From Verrucomicrobia bacterium UBA1211 (GTDB lineage: Bacteria; Verrucomicrobiota; Kiritimatiellia; RFP12; UBA1067), in contig DBXN01000032.1 of the NCBI GenBank assembly GCA_002309585.1, positions 9,151 to 29,366 of the forward strand: DNA of 20,216 bases, written 5' to 3'. The translations under genes were made by a program, and so were the position numbers. The notes below the pieces were generated by a model, which was given only the letters and a program-made list of their open reading frames with translations, was not told the origin of the DNA and searched no databases. Of the stretch, positions 8,482-16,330 are shown one piece after another. The number at the start of each line of letters is the position of its first letter. The first letter of the stretch is position 1.

Positions 8482-8498
8482 TCAGGGGTTACCCCTGA
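8482..8498. promoter_or_regulatory. Perfect 8-1-8 palindrome upstream of the DUF2339 gene
   Basis: TCAGGGGT-T-ACCCCTGA is perfectly symmetric and sits immediately upstream of the ribosome site of the DUF2339 gene. It could be an operator for a dimeric regulator or a small leader hairpin. There is no T-tract on either side, so it is not a terminator. Confidence 0.4.
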
Positions 8499-8617
8499 TC
8501 TTTGCAGATTTGATGCCAAGCCCCGATTTCCCCGGTTATACGGTCATAGATTCGATGAGATGGGCATATCGTGTCGGCGTTTTTTGCATACTAATCGTGG
8601 AATGCCACCGTACAGAC

Positions 8618-11338
8618 TCACTCTTTCACCGTCACAACCGTCGCATCGGCCGGCATCTCAACCTGGAGGATCCGGTTGTCCCAGACGAAGGGGCGGGGTT
8701 GGCCGTCAGCCAGCACGGCGGCGGGTTTCGCGATTCGGGTGAAGAGGATCTTGTAGGGTTTACGGGGCCAGGCGTCGATCCGGACCCTGCACTGTTCGCC
8801 GGGATCGACCGGGAGCGGGGTGACCGCGCCCGGCGCGTGGACGAGGATCCGCCGGTTGGCGACCGCGCACCGGTAATAGGGTTTTCCGCAGAAGTCCATC
8901 ACATTCGCCTGGACGGTGCCGGGGTTGATCGGCGGGGCGTTCCGAGTCTGTTCGATGAGCGAGAAGGAGTCCGGCAGAAGCCCGACCCGTTCACCGTCGC
9001 TGGCCGGATGGCTTTGCTGCACCCCGGAAGCGGTGATGCCCTCCGCGATTTTCCGCCAGAACACCGCCCGTTCGGGATACGGCTCGATCTCCGCCAACTC
9101 CGCCAGCGCCATGGAATAGACCAATCCGCACCACTGCACCGGTAACCCGATCCAGTTGGGACTGACCCAGTTCGTCGCGCCCATCACGCCGCAGGTGGCG
9201 TATCGCCCGATCGCCTTCCCGGCGTTGTCGATCGGGGGGTCAACGAGATAGACCATCGACAGTCCCGTGTAGGCCCAATACCGCGCCCGGTCCAGATAGC
9301 GGGTATTCCCGGACAGCAGGTAACCGTACACGTAGAGTTGGACCAGCCGTCCGGACGCCAGGATGTCCGGCGTGTGCAGCGGCATTTCCCACGGTTGCGC
9401 ACCACGCGGTACGTCGTTCCCGTAGAGGTCCGTGAAGGCGTCGAGCCGTTTAAGCGCGGCTGCGATCAACTCCTCGTTGCCGGTCCAGAGCGCGCCCATC
9501 AGAATCGGCTCCATCTCCATCGCGCTGTAGCCGTTGCAGTGGTCGGTTCCGAGCGTCGAGCCCAAATCCCGCGGCGCGTTCTCCGGTTTCCGCCAAATCC
9601 GTTTGCCGTCCGGCGTACACCGCTTCAGCAGCGATGTAGCCTCCGCCGCATGCGCTTTCCCGAAGGCGATCGGGTCGCCGAAGACCAATGCGGGCGCGGG
9701 CCGTCGGATATGGCTGACCGTACCGCCCCAGCCCTTACGCAGCGACCCCTCTTGGGGGAATTGGGCGATCGCCTCTTCCGCGACGCGGGTCAGCCGGTCG
9801 GAGATGTCGGAAGGGCCGAGGGTCGAGGCCAGCCAGAGCATCATCGTCGGCGCGTCACAGGCCGGGATGTAGGTCCATGAATTGCCGATCGCGTGCCGGA
9901 ACCGCGTCTCCTTGCGGATCGACGAATCGAGCCAGCCCCGCGCGAGCAGTTCGCAAGCCTCTCTTTTCAGGACGCGGGGCGGTTCGGGCAGGCGGGCCGA
10001 ATCAATCCGGCCCGCCATCGCAGCCGCCACATCGCCTCCCACGCCGTGGGAGAGGACCACGCACATTTCGCCCACCGTGAACGGCATCGCCGTAAAGATC
10101 CGAAGGTCGTTCTCGTGCCGCCCGGCATCGACCGCCGGCGCCCAGAATCCCAACAGATGACCGCCGCTCTTGAATTGCCGGTCCGGCGAATCAAACACCA
10201 CACTGAAGGGCCGGGACGCGCCCTTCGGCGATTCCCATTCGCAGGCGAACCAGGCGGAGGCGTCGGCGAGGGCCATCATCGGATAGCAGAACTTGTGCGG
10301 CGCGGGAATGAGTCGGTTGGCCTGGGGGCCCCGAAGCTCCTTTTCGTTGGAGGAGGGCTCGTCCGCCAGATACTCGATGCCGGCGAGAAGGGCCTGGGTT
10401 TTGCGACCCGCCGAGGCACGGTCCGCCAGAAGCGTCAGATACGGCAGATGGAGAATACGGGCGGGTGAATCCGCCAACACGCGCGTCGTGATGATCAGGT
10501 CGTCGCCCGACCGGCTGAATTGCCGCATCCAATGCCACGTGCGTCCGGAGGCATCTCTCAGACGGGTCTCGGTCTCCAGCGTGGTCGGGGTTTTTTGGAA
10601 AGCGAATGTGCCTTTCTGAAGCGGGAGGGTCTCCGGCTCGCCGTCGGCATTCAGCAGGACGATACATTCGTCCGCGTATCCCTCCGCCCACGCCTTTCCG
10701 CCGGCGGTGAAACGGAACGCCCCCATCCGTTGGGGATCATGTTCCAGTTTCCAGCTCCTGCCCGTCAGAACGACAGGTTCGCCCCGCCAGGCGAGGGGCG
10801 GGGGCGGCGTGAAGGCGGGCGGGCCCCAGATGGGGGTCAGGGAGGCGAGGGAAAAGGAGCGGAGTTCGACCGTCTCGAATCCGGGCCGCCGGTTGGGCGG
10901 ATCGATCCGGAACATGAGCGGTTCCTTCGGGATGCGGTCCGACGGCCACTCGGCCGTGAAGCGGGTATAGGGCGGTTTTCCCTCCGCCTTGAGACGGATA
11001 GAGTCGGCCTCGTTGAATGCGGTTGTGCGTTTCCGCCAGAAGAGTTGGAACTCGCGGACAACCGGGAGCGGGCCCGTCTCCAGCGCGAACCGGATAAAGG
11101 CGGTCTTGGGCGGCCGCTCCGGAAGCGGGATGAAGGCCTCGGAGACAAACCAGGGGTCAACGCCGGTCACCTCAAACCGGTAACCCGTCGGGGTCTGGAC
11201 GCCCTTCTCCGCATGGTTCCGTTCCTTCCAGCCGTGACCCTCATGGGTGAAATCTGCCAGGACAGAAGGCGTATCCGCCATCGCTCCGCACACGGTCCCC
11301 CAAATTGCCGCCGCTACCAAACCCCAACACCGCATCAT
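8618..11338 (-). CDS. Large secreted protein, possibly a six-hairpin carbohydrate-active enzyme
   Basis: 906 aa with an SD-like AAGGAAGGGG upstream and a signal peptide (about 1-21, ending AMA-DT). The first 180 residues look like a beta-sandwich. A further beta-rich domain runs to about 440, and the remainder is helical with repeated Trp, Tyr, Gly and Asp clusters (for example SLRKGWGGTVSH, LGTDHCNGYSAMEMEP, and AQPWEMPLHTPDILASGRL). It ends in a small beta domain after about 790. A beta-domain followed by an (alpha/alpha)6-like helical region and a beta-sandwich tail is the layout of many glycosidases and polysaccharide lyases, but I do not recognise a specific family and cannot name catalytic residues. 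It has a strong promoter of its own, divergent from the GH43-like gene, with the DUF2339/DUF3999 pair downstream. It is certainly a gene; its function is an inference from architecture and context. Confidence 0.72.
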   Translation of the reverse strand: MMRCWGLVAAAIWGTVCGAMADTPSVLADFTHEGHGWKERNHAEKGVQTPTGYRFEVTGVDPWFVSEAFIPLPERPPKTAFIRFALETGPLPVVREFQLFWRKRTTAFNEADSIRLKAEGKPPYTRFTAEWPSDRIPKEPLMFRIDPPNRRPGFETVELRSFSLASLTPIWGPPAFTPPPPLAWRGEPVVLTGRSWKLEHDPQRMGAFRFTAGGKAWAEGYADECIVLLNADGEPETLPLQKGTFAFQKTPTTLETETRLRDASGRTWHWMRQFSRSGDDLIITTRVLADSPARILHLPYLTLLADRASAGRKTQALLAGIEYLADEPSSNEKELRGPQANRLIPAPHKFCYPMMALADASAWFACEWESPKGASRPFSVVFDSPDRQFKSGGHLLGFWAPAVDAGRHENDLRIFTAMPFTVGEMCVVLSHGVGGDVAAAMAGRIDSARLPEPPRVLKREACELLARGWLDSSIRKETRFRHAIGNSWTYIPACDAPTMMLWLASTLGPSDISDRLTRVAEEAIAQFPQEGSLRKGWGGTVSHIRRPAPALVFGDPIAFGKAHAAEATSLLKRCTPDGKRIWRKPENAPRDLGSTLGTDHCNGYSAMEMEPILMGALWTGNEELIAAALKRLDAFTDLYGNDVPRGAQPWEMPLHTPDILASGRLVQLYVYGYLLSGNTRYLDRARYWAYTGLSMVYLVDPPIDNAGKAIGRYATCGVMGATNWVSPNWIGLPVQWCGLVYSMALAELAEIEPYPERAVFWRKIAEGITASGVQQSHPASDGERVGLLPDSFSLIEQTRNAPPINPGTVQANVMDFCGKPYYRCAVANRRILVHAPGAVTPLPVDPGEQCRVRIDAWPRKPYKILFTRIAKPAAVLADGQPRPFVWDNRILQVEMPADATVVTVKE

Positions 11339-11365
11339 TTTGTTCCCCTTCCTTAAGTGATGTGA

Positions 11366-11394
11366 AACGTACCATGCCCCGTCCCCTCCGTCAA
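11366..11394 (-). promoter_or_regulatory. Strong candidate promoter of the 906-aa protein gene
   Basis: Minus strand: TTGACG (11389-11394), exactly 17 bp, then TACGTT (11366-11371) preceded by TGG, an extended -10. The predicted start near 11359 gives a short leader containing the AAGGAAGGGG ribosome site before the ATG at 11338. Confidence 0.7.
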
Positions 11395-11456
11395 GCCGAA
11401 ACCGGGATAGTAAAACGGGCTTCCCGCTCGTTCCCCGTCAAAGGGCATGATGGTTG

Positions 11457-11550
11457 AAAACAACTCTTTTAAACAACTTTTTCTGTCCGCGCGGGCTAAC
11501 TCGCCTGCGGTCCTCTTCACGTTGTTTTTACCAGTTGTTTTGGTTGTTTT
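11457..11550. repeat. Inverted short repeats AAAACAACT / GTTGTTTT
   Basis: AAAACAACT (11457-11465) and AAACAACT (11471-11478) face three copies of the reverse complement GTTGTTTT (11521-11528, 11534-11541, 11543-11550). The perfect pair AAAACAACT/AGTTGTTTT (11457-11465 with 11533-11541) could form a stem across about 67 nt. It lies between two divergent promoters, at a place comparable to the octamer element at 19005-19176. Confidence 0.45.
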
Positions 11551-11562
11551 CCGATCTTGGTC

Positions 11563-11590
11563 GGCAAGGGTAAGAAACACAGATGTGCCC
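11563..11590. repeat. Relative of the right end of the 19005-19176 element
   Basis: This 28-nt stretch matches 19149-19176 at 22 of 28 positions without gaps, including a shared CAGATG and a terminal GCCC. No matching left end was found between 11339 and 11563, so it would be a decayed or solo end. Confidence 0.4.
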
Positions 11591-11617
11591 ACCTGATCTT
11601 TTGCCTTTCCTTCCCGC

Positions 11618-11646
11618 TTGGACGGGTGGCCGATCTGTGGTACACT
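11618..11646 (+). promoter_or_regulatory. Strong candidate promoter of the GH43-like gene
   Basis: TTGGAC (11618-11623), exactly 17 bp, then TACACT (11641-11646) preceded by TGG, an extended -10. The predicted start lies near 11653, giving a leader of under 20 nt with AAAGGA as the ribosome site before the ATG at 11671. Confidence 0.7.
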
Positions 11647-11670
11647 CTGCGGCATGAAAGGATACGGAAG

Positions 11671-12666
11671 ATGAAACGGTTTGCGTGGTTTCTTGTCGCG
11701 GCGGGATGTGTGTTGGGAATCTGGGCGGACATTCCGAAAGGGAATAATCTGATACGCGTGTTGAAGGAACGGGGGAAACCGCTGACGGCGGACGAAATCC
11801 GGATTCGGGACCCCTTCGTCCTGGTGGACCGGGCGGAAGGACGTTATATCCTCTACGCGTCTTCGGGCGCATCGGGCGTCCAGGCGTATGTGAGCCGGGA
11901 TCTGACCAATTGGGAGCGGCCGGTTCAGGTCCTGACGCTACCGGCGGGACTCTGTAAAATGGTCTGGGCACCGGAGGTCCATCTCTATAAAGGCGCCTAT
12001 TACCTCTTCACGACGCTGACGCAGCCGGACGCCGAACCGAAACCGGAGGTGATGGCGAAGGATTGGCAACCCTCCGGGGTCTGCCAGCGCGGTACGTGGA
12101 TCTTCCGTTCCGATTCGCCGTTGGGACCATTCAAGCCGCTCAAGGAAGGGCCGGTGCTGCCCCGCAGCCTGATGACGTTGGACGGGACGCTGGTGGTGGA
12201 CCAGGGGAAACCGTATATGGTCTATTGCCACGAATGGATTCAGATGCGGGACGGGACGATGGAGGCGGTGCCGCTGAAGGACGACCTTTCCGATCGCGCG
12301 GGCGAACCGATCCGTCTCTTCGCGGCATCGGAAGCGGCGGGGGCGGTTCAGGACCCGAAGCGGAGTTATGTGACGGATGGCCCATTCCTCTACCGCAGCA
12401 AGACGGACGCTTTGCTGATGATCTGGTCCACCTTCATCAACGGCTCCTATTGCGTACAGGTGGTCAAATCGGAATCGGGACGGGTGACCGGTCCGTGGAA
12501 AGGCCATACACCGGTCTATCAAAAGCACGGCGGACACGGGATGCTGTTCCGGACGCTGGATGGCCGGCTGATGCTGGCGCTCCACCAACCCAATAGCGGA
12601 GCGCCGGAACGGCTGAAGCTGTTTGAACTGGAAGATCTGGGCGACACATTAAAGTTAAAGGATTAA
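11671..12666 (+). CDS. Secreted GH43-like five-bladed beta-propeller glycosidase
   Basis: 331 aa. The start at 11671 is chosen because it begins a signal peptide (about 1-19, MKRFAWFLVAAGCVLGIWA) and follows the promoter directly. An in-frame ATG at 11557 precedes the promoter and is unlikely. GH43 landmarks: IRDPF with Asp47 as expected general base, WAPEVHLYKGAYYLF (99-113), LDGT with Asp171 as the pKa-modulating Asp, VTDGPFLY with Asp236 in the acid position, and GGHGMLF near 287-293 (the His conserved in the family). The acid position is usually Glu in GH43. I recall related bacterial GH43 proteins with DGPF here, but the change deserves a check. Family members are mainly arabinosidases, xylosidases and galactosidases; the substrate here is unknown. 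The C-terminal codons (TLKLKD) fall in an A-rich repeat duplicated just downstream. Confidence 0.85.
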   Translation: MKRFAWFLVAAGCVLGIWADIPKGNNLIRVLKERGKPLTADEIRIRDPFVLVDRAEGRYILYASSGASGVQAYVSRDLTNWERPVQVLTLPAGLCKMVWAPEVHLYKGAYYLFTTLTQPDAEPKPEVMAKDWQPSGVCQRGTWIFRSDSPLGPFKPLKEGPVLPRSLMTLDGTLVVDQGKPYMVYCHEWIQMRDGTMEAVPLKDDLSDRAGEPIRLFAASEAAGAVQDPKRSYVTDGPFLYRSKTDALLMIWSTFINGSYCVQVVKSESGRVTGPWKGHTPVYQKHGGHGMLFRTLDGRLMLALHQPNSGAPERLKLFELEDLGDTLKLKD

Positions 12667-12682
12667 AAGTCCGCCGTTATCG

Positions 12683-12710
12683 GATGTGGCAAGGCCGCCC
12701 TTGCCACATC
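12683..12710. repeat. Perfect 12-bp hairpin flanked by direct repeats
   Basis: GATGTGGCAAGG (12683-12694), loop CCGC, then CCTTGCCACATC (12699-12710). TAAAGTTAA occurs on both sides (12650-12658 and 12711-12719), and the similarity extends to CACAT upstream of each copy. There is no T-tract, so it does not look like an intrinsic terminator; it resembles a REP-type palindrome or an inserted hairpin, though it could still affect mRNA stability between the genes. Confidence 0.6.
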
Positions 12711-12813
12711 TAAAGTTAAGGGGAACGGGGAATGGCGAGTGACGAGAGGGAGAATAAAAATGAAGAATGGAGAGCGAAGAATACGCTCAACCCTCAACAC
12801 GCAACAGGGAACA
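12709..12813. repeat. In-register heptamer array, 15 units
   Basis: From 12709 the sequence divides into fifteen consecutive degenerate 7-mers without slippage. The central units are GA-rich (for example GAATGGC, GAATGGA, GAGCGAA) and the last ones are CAAC-rich (CTCAACC, CTCAACA, CGCAACA). The array ends just before the two possible start codons (12816, 12825) of the next gene and fills most of the intergenic region. It resembles in style the short tandemly repeated heptamers known from cyanobacteria, but the units differ. Confidence 0.6.
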
Positions 12814-12824
12814 GGATGGCTGAT

Positions 12825-15104
12825 ATGAAACGAGCGGTTTTTGCGGGTGTCGTTATTCTGTGCGGGATGCAGGGGCTTTTGGCGCAGACCCGCGTGAATG
12901 GGGTTCTGTTGCCGCAGGAAGAGCGGTTTTCGGCGCCTGCGCGTGTTCCGAAGTATGGTGAACTGGAGCAGCAGCTGCTGGAGAAGATTCGGTCGCGGGC
13001 GGAGGGGCTTCGGCTTGATGAGGCGTTGGAGGATCGGACGCTCGTGACGGCGGTTCTCGCCTGGGATACCCTGCACACCGCCGGGACGGAACATCTGGAC
13101 CGTCTGGCGGCGGGCCATCCGAAATACGCGCAGTTTCTCGGGGCCTTCCTCTCCGATGCGGAGTGGATGACGCTCTATGCCGGTGCGGGGCAGGTACCGA
13201 AGAATACGGCGGTCGGTATCCGGGTGTTGGCCGACATCTGGGCGCGGGATCGGCGGGCGGCGGATTTCCGGAAATTTCTGAATCTTGCGACCGGTGTCGC
13301 GGCGGCCTGGGGGGCGGGACCGACCGCCTCACGGTTGCAGTTCGGTGAGACGCTTGATCCGGGAGTGGGCCGCTGCGATCCCGTCTGGCGCTACTTCTTT
13401 TTCAAACGGTCGGAACTGGACGGTTTGCTCCATAAGGGCTTCTCCGCGCTTCGGCCGTGGGAGATCCGGTTTGTCGCCGGAAACGCCTGGGGCGACTCCT
13501 CGCTGGCGTGGACCCAGAAGAACATCAATCTCCACCCCGAGTGTTACGGGAGCGCCTGCTGGGCAGCGCCCTATTGCGGCCACTCCGAATTCGGCGACAC
13601 GGTTCAGGGACCGCTCTTCTATGTCGGTTTCCCGCACGAGATGAGCGAGGCGGAACGGACGGTGCGGCACGGCGGGGTTTGCGGCGCGCTTTCGACGACC
13701 GGTGCGACCGCCGCCTCCGCCCACGGCATTCCCGCCTACACCTGCGGTCAGCCGGGCCACTGCGCCTACGCCTTCCGGCTGACGCGCGGCGCGTGGTCGG
13801 GCGGGTTCGGAGGTCCGGATGGCGGTCCGCACAACTGGATCTTTCCCGGTCCCGCGCCGGCGATGGTGCGGGTGATGGAGGCGGCGTTCGCGGATGACGC
13901 GCAGGTGGATGAATTCGTCCGGTTGCGGGCGGCGGCGCGGGTTTTCGCCGCCTGCTCCCTGCCGGCGCTTTCCAACCAGGCGTGGCGGCGGATCCTCAAG
14001 GCGATGCCGTTGCAGGTCGAGGCGCAATGGGAGTTTCAGAAGGCGGCGATGGCGGGCGGGATCCTGTCGGGTGACAAGAAGTGGAGCGCGTATGCGCGGC
14101 ATCTGCTGGCCGCCTACCGGGATCACGGGTTTGCGTTGCTCCATGTGCTGGCCCCGATCCAGAAGGAATTGCTCGCGGAGAAACGTCCCGAGGAACGGAT
14201 CGAGTGGTTCATGCAGATCCAGGAGGCGCTTTGCCGCGTGCCGCCGTCATGGTCCAATTCCATGAAGGAGAGTCTGTCGGGCGCGCTGTCCCTGATCGAG
14301 GGCGGGGAGGAGGACGAGGAGCGGTTCATGACCGAACTGCTTAAACTCCATCAGCGCGCGGGGAACGAGCAGACCTTCGGACAGGCGATCGAGTGGGTGG
14401 CGGAGACGACGATCGCGAAGGGTCAGAGCGCCCGGTTCGCGCGGGTCCTGGTGGCGCTGGCGACGTCGGGCGAACTGCGGAATGTCGATGAGAAGAAGAA
14501 ACAGGCGCTCCAGTCGATCTACGGCAAGGCGGTGGTCGCGGCGGAAAAGGCACGCTCGCTGACGGCCTTCGCCGCGCTCGCCGAACTGGTGTCGCACCTG
14601 AATCTGGACGAGGGGTATGATCCCAAAAAGACACTCACCCTGCCCGCCGGGCAGCGGCTGGTTTCGGAGCATGGCCTGCTGATTCCGTCGTCCACCTCCT
14701 CCTGGGATCGCCCGTGCGCCCACGCGAAGGTGTTGCGGGATGCGGATGGCGCGTTCCATACCGACAGCGAGGCGGCACCGTATGTGATGGTCGAACTGCC
14801 CAAAAGCGAACCGGTCGCGACGGTCATGATCGTGAAGAACAGCGGGAACGAGGGCCGGAGCAAGCGGCTGCGGGTTTCCCGTTCGCTTGACGGACAGACG
14901 TGGTTCCCGCTGGCGGAGAACAGTGATACGCCGGCCGTCTGGTCAATTCCGTTGCTGCCGCCGGAATCGATCCGGTGGGTGAAGGTCGAGCAGCTGAATG
15001 ATGAGAAATCGGTGATGCATTTGCGGAACATCCTGCTTTTCGCCCGCGAGGCGGGGGAGGCATCCGTTCAGGATCAGGAGGCGGAAGATGATGATCAGGA
15101 GTAA
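12825..15104 (+). CDS. Secreted transglutaminase-like protein with C-terminal F5/8-type domain
   Basis: 759 aa from the ATG at 12825, which starts a signal peptide (MKRAVFAGVVILCGMQGLLA). An ATG at 12816 (adding MAD) has a slightly better-placed AGGGA; the longer open frame to 12732 is encoded by the heptamer array and is not convincing. The central region reads as a papain-like/transglutaminase core: GGVCGALS with Cys286, then GQPGHCAYAF with His312, Trp324, and Asp332 or Asn337 as possible third residue. This order and spacing fit a Cys-His-Asp triad. Helical regions lie before it and after it (about 345-640). An F5/8 type C-like beta-sandwich occupies about 650-750, followed by a very acidic tail (about 750-759). 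It may be a protease, amidase or structural transglutaminase homologue; the substrate is unknown. Its stop overlaps the next gene by 17 nt, so the two are translationally coupled. Confidence 0.75.
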   Translation: MKRAVFAGVVILCGMQGLLAQTRVNGVLLPQEERFSAPARVPKYGELEQQLLEKIRSRAEGLRLDEALEDRTLVTAVLAWDTLHTAGTEHLDRLAAGHPKYAQFLGAFLSDAEWMTLYAGAGQVPKNTAVGIRVLADIWARDRRAADFRKFLNLATGVAAAWGAGPTASRLQFGETLDPGVGRCDPVWRYFFFKRSELDGLLHKGFSALRPWEIRFVAGNAWGDSSLAWTQKNINLHPECYGSACWAAPYCGHSEFGDTVQGPLFYVGFPHEMSEAERTVRHGGVCGALSTTGATAASAHGIPAYTCGQPGHCAYAFRLTRGAWSGGFGGPDGGPHNWIFPGPAPAMVRVMEAAFADDAQVDEFVRLRAAARVFAACSLPALSNQAWRRILKAMPLQVEAQWEFQKAAMAGGILSGDKKWSAYARHLLAAYRDHGFALLHVLAPIQKELLAEKRPEERIEWFMQIQEALCRVPPSWSNSMKESLSGALSLIEGGEEDEERFMTELLKLHQRAGNEQTFGQAIEWVAETTIAKGQSARFARVLVALATSGELRNVDEKKKQALQSIYGKAVVAAEKARSLTAFAALAELVSHLNLDEGYDPKKTLTLPAGQRLVSEHGLLIPSSTSSWDRPCAHAKVLRDADGAFHTDSEAAPYVMVELPKSEPVATVMIVKNSGNEGRSKRLRVSRSLDGQTWFPLAENSDTPAVWSIPLLPPESIRWVKVEQLNDEKSVMHLRNILLFAREAGEASVQDQEAEDDDQE

Positions 15105-16329
15105 CGGATGGATCCGTTTGGGGATGGGGCTGCTCGGCGTGGCGTGGGCGGTGTCGGCGTCCGCCGCCGAGACGGTCAAGACCTATCAGCACGCGGTTCA
15201 GGAGGCGAAACGGTCGCGCGTCGACCATGTGATCTTCTGCATGGGATCCGGGTGGATGAAACAGGCGGACCTCTTTCGGACGGCCTACGAGCGGACGGTG
15301 TCCGCCAATCCCGGCCACGGGATGATCTGGTCGCTCTACGATCTGCGTGCGGATTTGAACGCCGAGGGGCGGAAGGCGCTCGGAACCCTCCCGATGGAGA
15401 TTTACGGCTATCCCGCCTGGATCTTCACCGATGCCGACGGCCGGATTTTGGGCGTCGCGGAGAACATCTCGCTGAACGATCTCGCCTCGGTTCCCCTGAC
15501 GGTCAAATCCCTTGCGCTCAAGCGGAAGAAGCGCGACATTGCCTTGACGAAGGCCGAATCCGCCGAAGGGGTTGAACGGGCGCGGCTGATCGGGCAGGCG
15601 TTGGTCGAGACGGTCGATCCCCTGATCGAGAAATTCCCATTCCGAACCCATTCGATGATCCTGAAGAGTTACGCCGACCTCACCAAAAAGATGCTGGAGG
15701 CGGATCCGGAGGACCGCTCCGGCAACGTCTTCAAATACACCTTCAGCTATCTGCCGATTCTGGAGGGGACCATCCTGAAGAACAATGCGGCAAAGGCGTT
15801 CGACAAGAACTACGCCTACTTGCGCGAGAAACTGGCCATTCCGGTCCTTACCCCGAAACAGCGGCAGCAACTCTCGATATTCCGGTACACCACCGCGATG
15901 GCCTCGGACGATCTGAAGGGTGCGATGCGCTATCTTGACGAGACGATTGCGATCGCGCCCAAGTCCGATTTCGCCGAGGATTGCCGCAGACTGAAACGCT
16001 ACCACACGGAACCGCTCCAGCTTCCCGCGTTACGGTGGATTCCTACGGACAACCGGCCACGCTGGACGCCCTTCACAGTCGATGTCTCATCCCGCATCCA
16101 GGGAACGGGCCGCTATACCCTGACCTTCCGCCACCAGGAGGGCAAAACCCTTTTCCGTCAGCCGAAACTCAGCGCCGCCAACCAGGTCATCGCGTCGGCG
16201 GACGGTGAGAAAACCGTCTACACCCTCACGGTCGACCGGCTTCCCCCCGGCCGCGTCCTGCTGACGGGCGAGTTGAAAGGCACCGGCTGGTTCGCCGGCC
16301 GCGGCGAGATCGTCATTGAAAAGGAATAG
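15088..16329 (+). CDS. Secreted thioredoxin-fold-like protein without CXXC
   Basis: 413 aa. AGGAGG at 15076-15081, inside the upstream gene, is correctly placed for the ATG at 15088 (or 15091). Signal peptide about 1-27 (ending ASA-AE). Residues 45-125 resemble a thioredoxin-like domain: VDHVIFCMGSGW at the usual active-site position, then a YGYPAWIFTDADGRIL block that matches the cis-Pro loop and following strand. The expected CxxC is absent; the loop reads GSGWMKQA with a single Cys51 on the preceding strand. The middle part is helical (about 150-315), and the last 100 residues look beta-rich, perhaps a sugar- or protein-binding sandwich. The lack of cysteines argues against redox activity and for a scaffold or binding role alongside the coupled transglutaminase-like protein. 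Gene certain, fold moderately sure, function unknown. Confidence 0.72.
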   Translation: MMIRSNGWIRLGMGLLGVAWAVSASAAETVKTYQHAVQEAKRSRVDHVIFCMGSGWMKQADLFRTAYERTVSANPGHGMIWSLYDLRADLNAEGRKALGTLPMEIYGYPAWIFTDADGRILGVAENISLNDLASVPLTVKSLALKRKKRDIALTKAESAEGVERARLIGQALVETVDPLIEKFPFRTHSMILKSYADLTKKMLEADPEDRSGNVFKYTFSYLPILEGTILKNNAAKAFDKNYAYLREKLAIPVLTPKQRQQLSIFRYTTAMASDDLKGAMRYLDETIAIAPKSDFAEDCRRLKRYHTEPLQLPALRWIPTDNRPRWTPFTVDVSSRIQGTGRYTLTFRHQEGKTLFRQPKLSAANQVIASADGEKTVYTLTVDRLPPGRVLLTGELKGTGWFAGRGEIVIEKE

Positions 16330-16330
16330 C

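Noticed and set aside
8582..8617. Short GTGG-CATT-CCAC hairpin as terminator of the 906-aa gene
   Set aside because: The stem is only 4 bp and no T-tract follows on the minus strand.
12683..12710. Hairpin as an intrinsic terminator after the GH43-like gene
   Set aside because: The stem is perfect, but neither strand has a T-tract after it.
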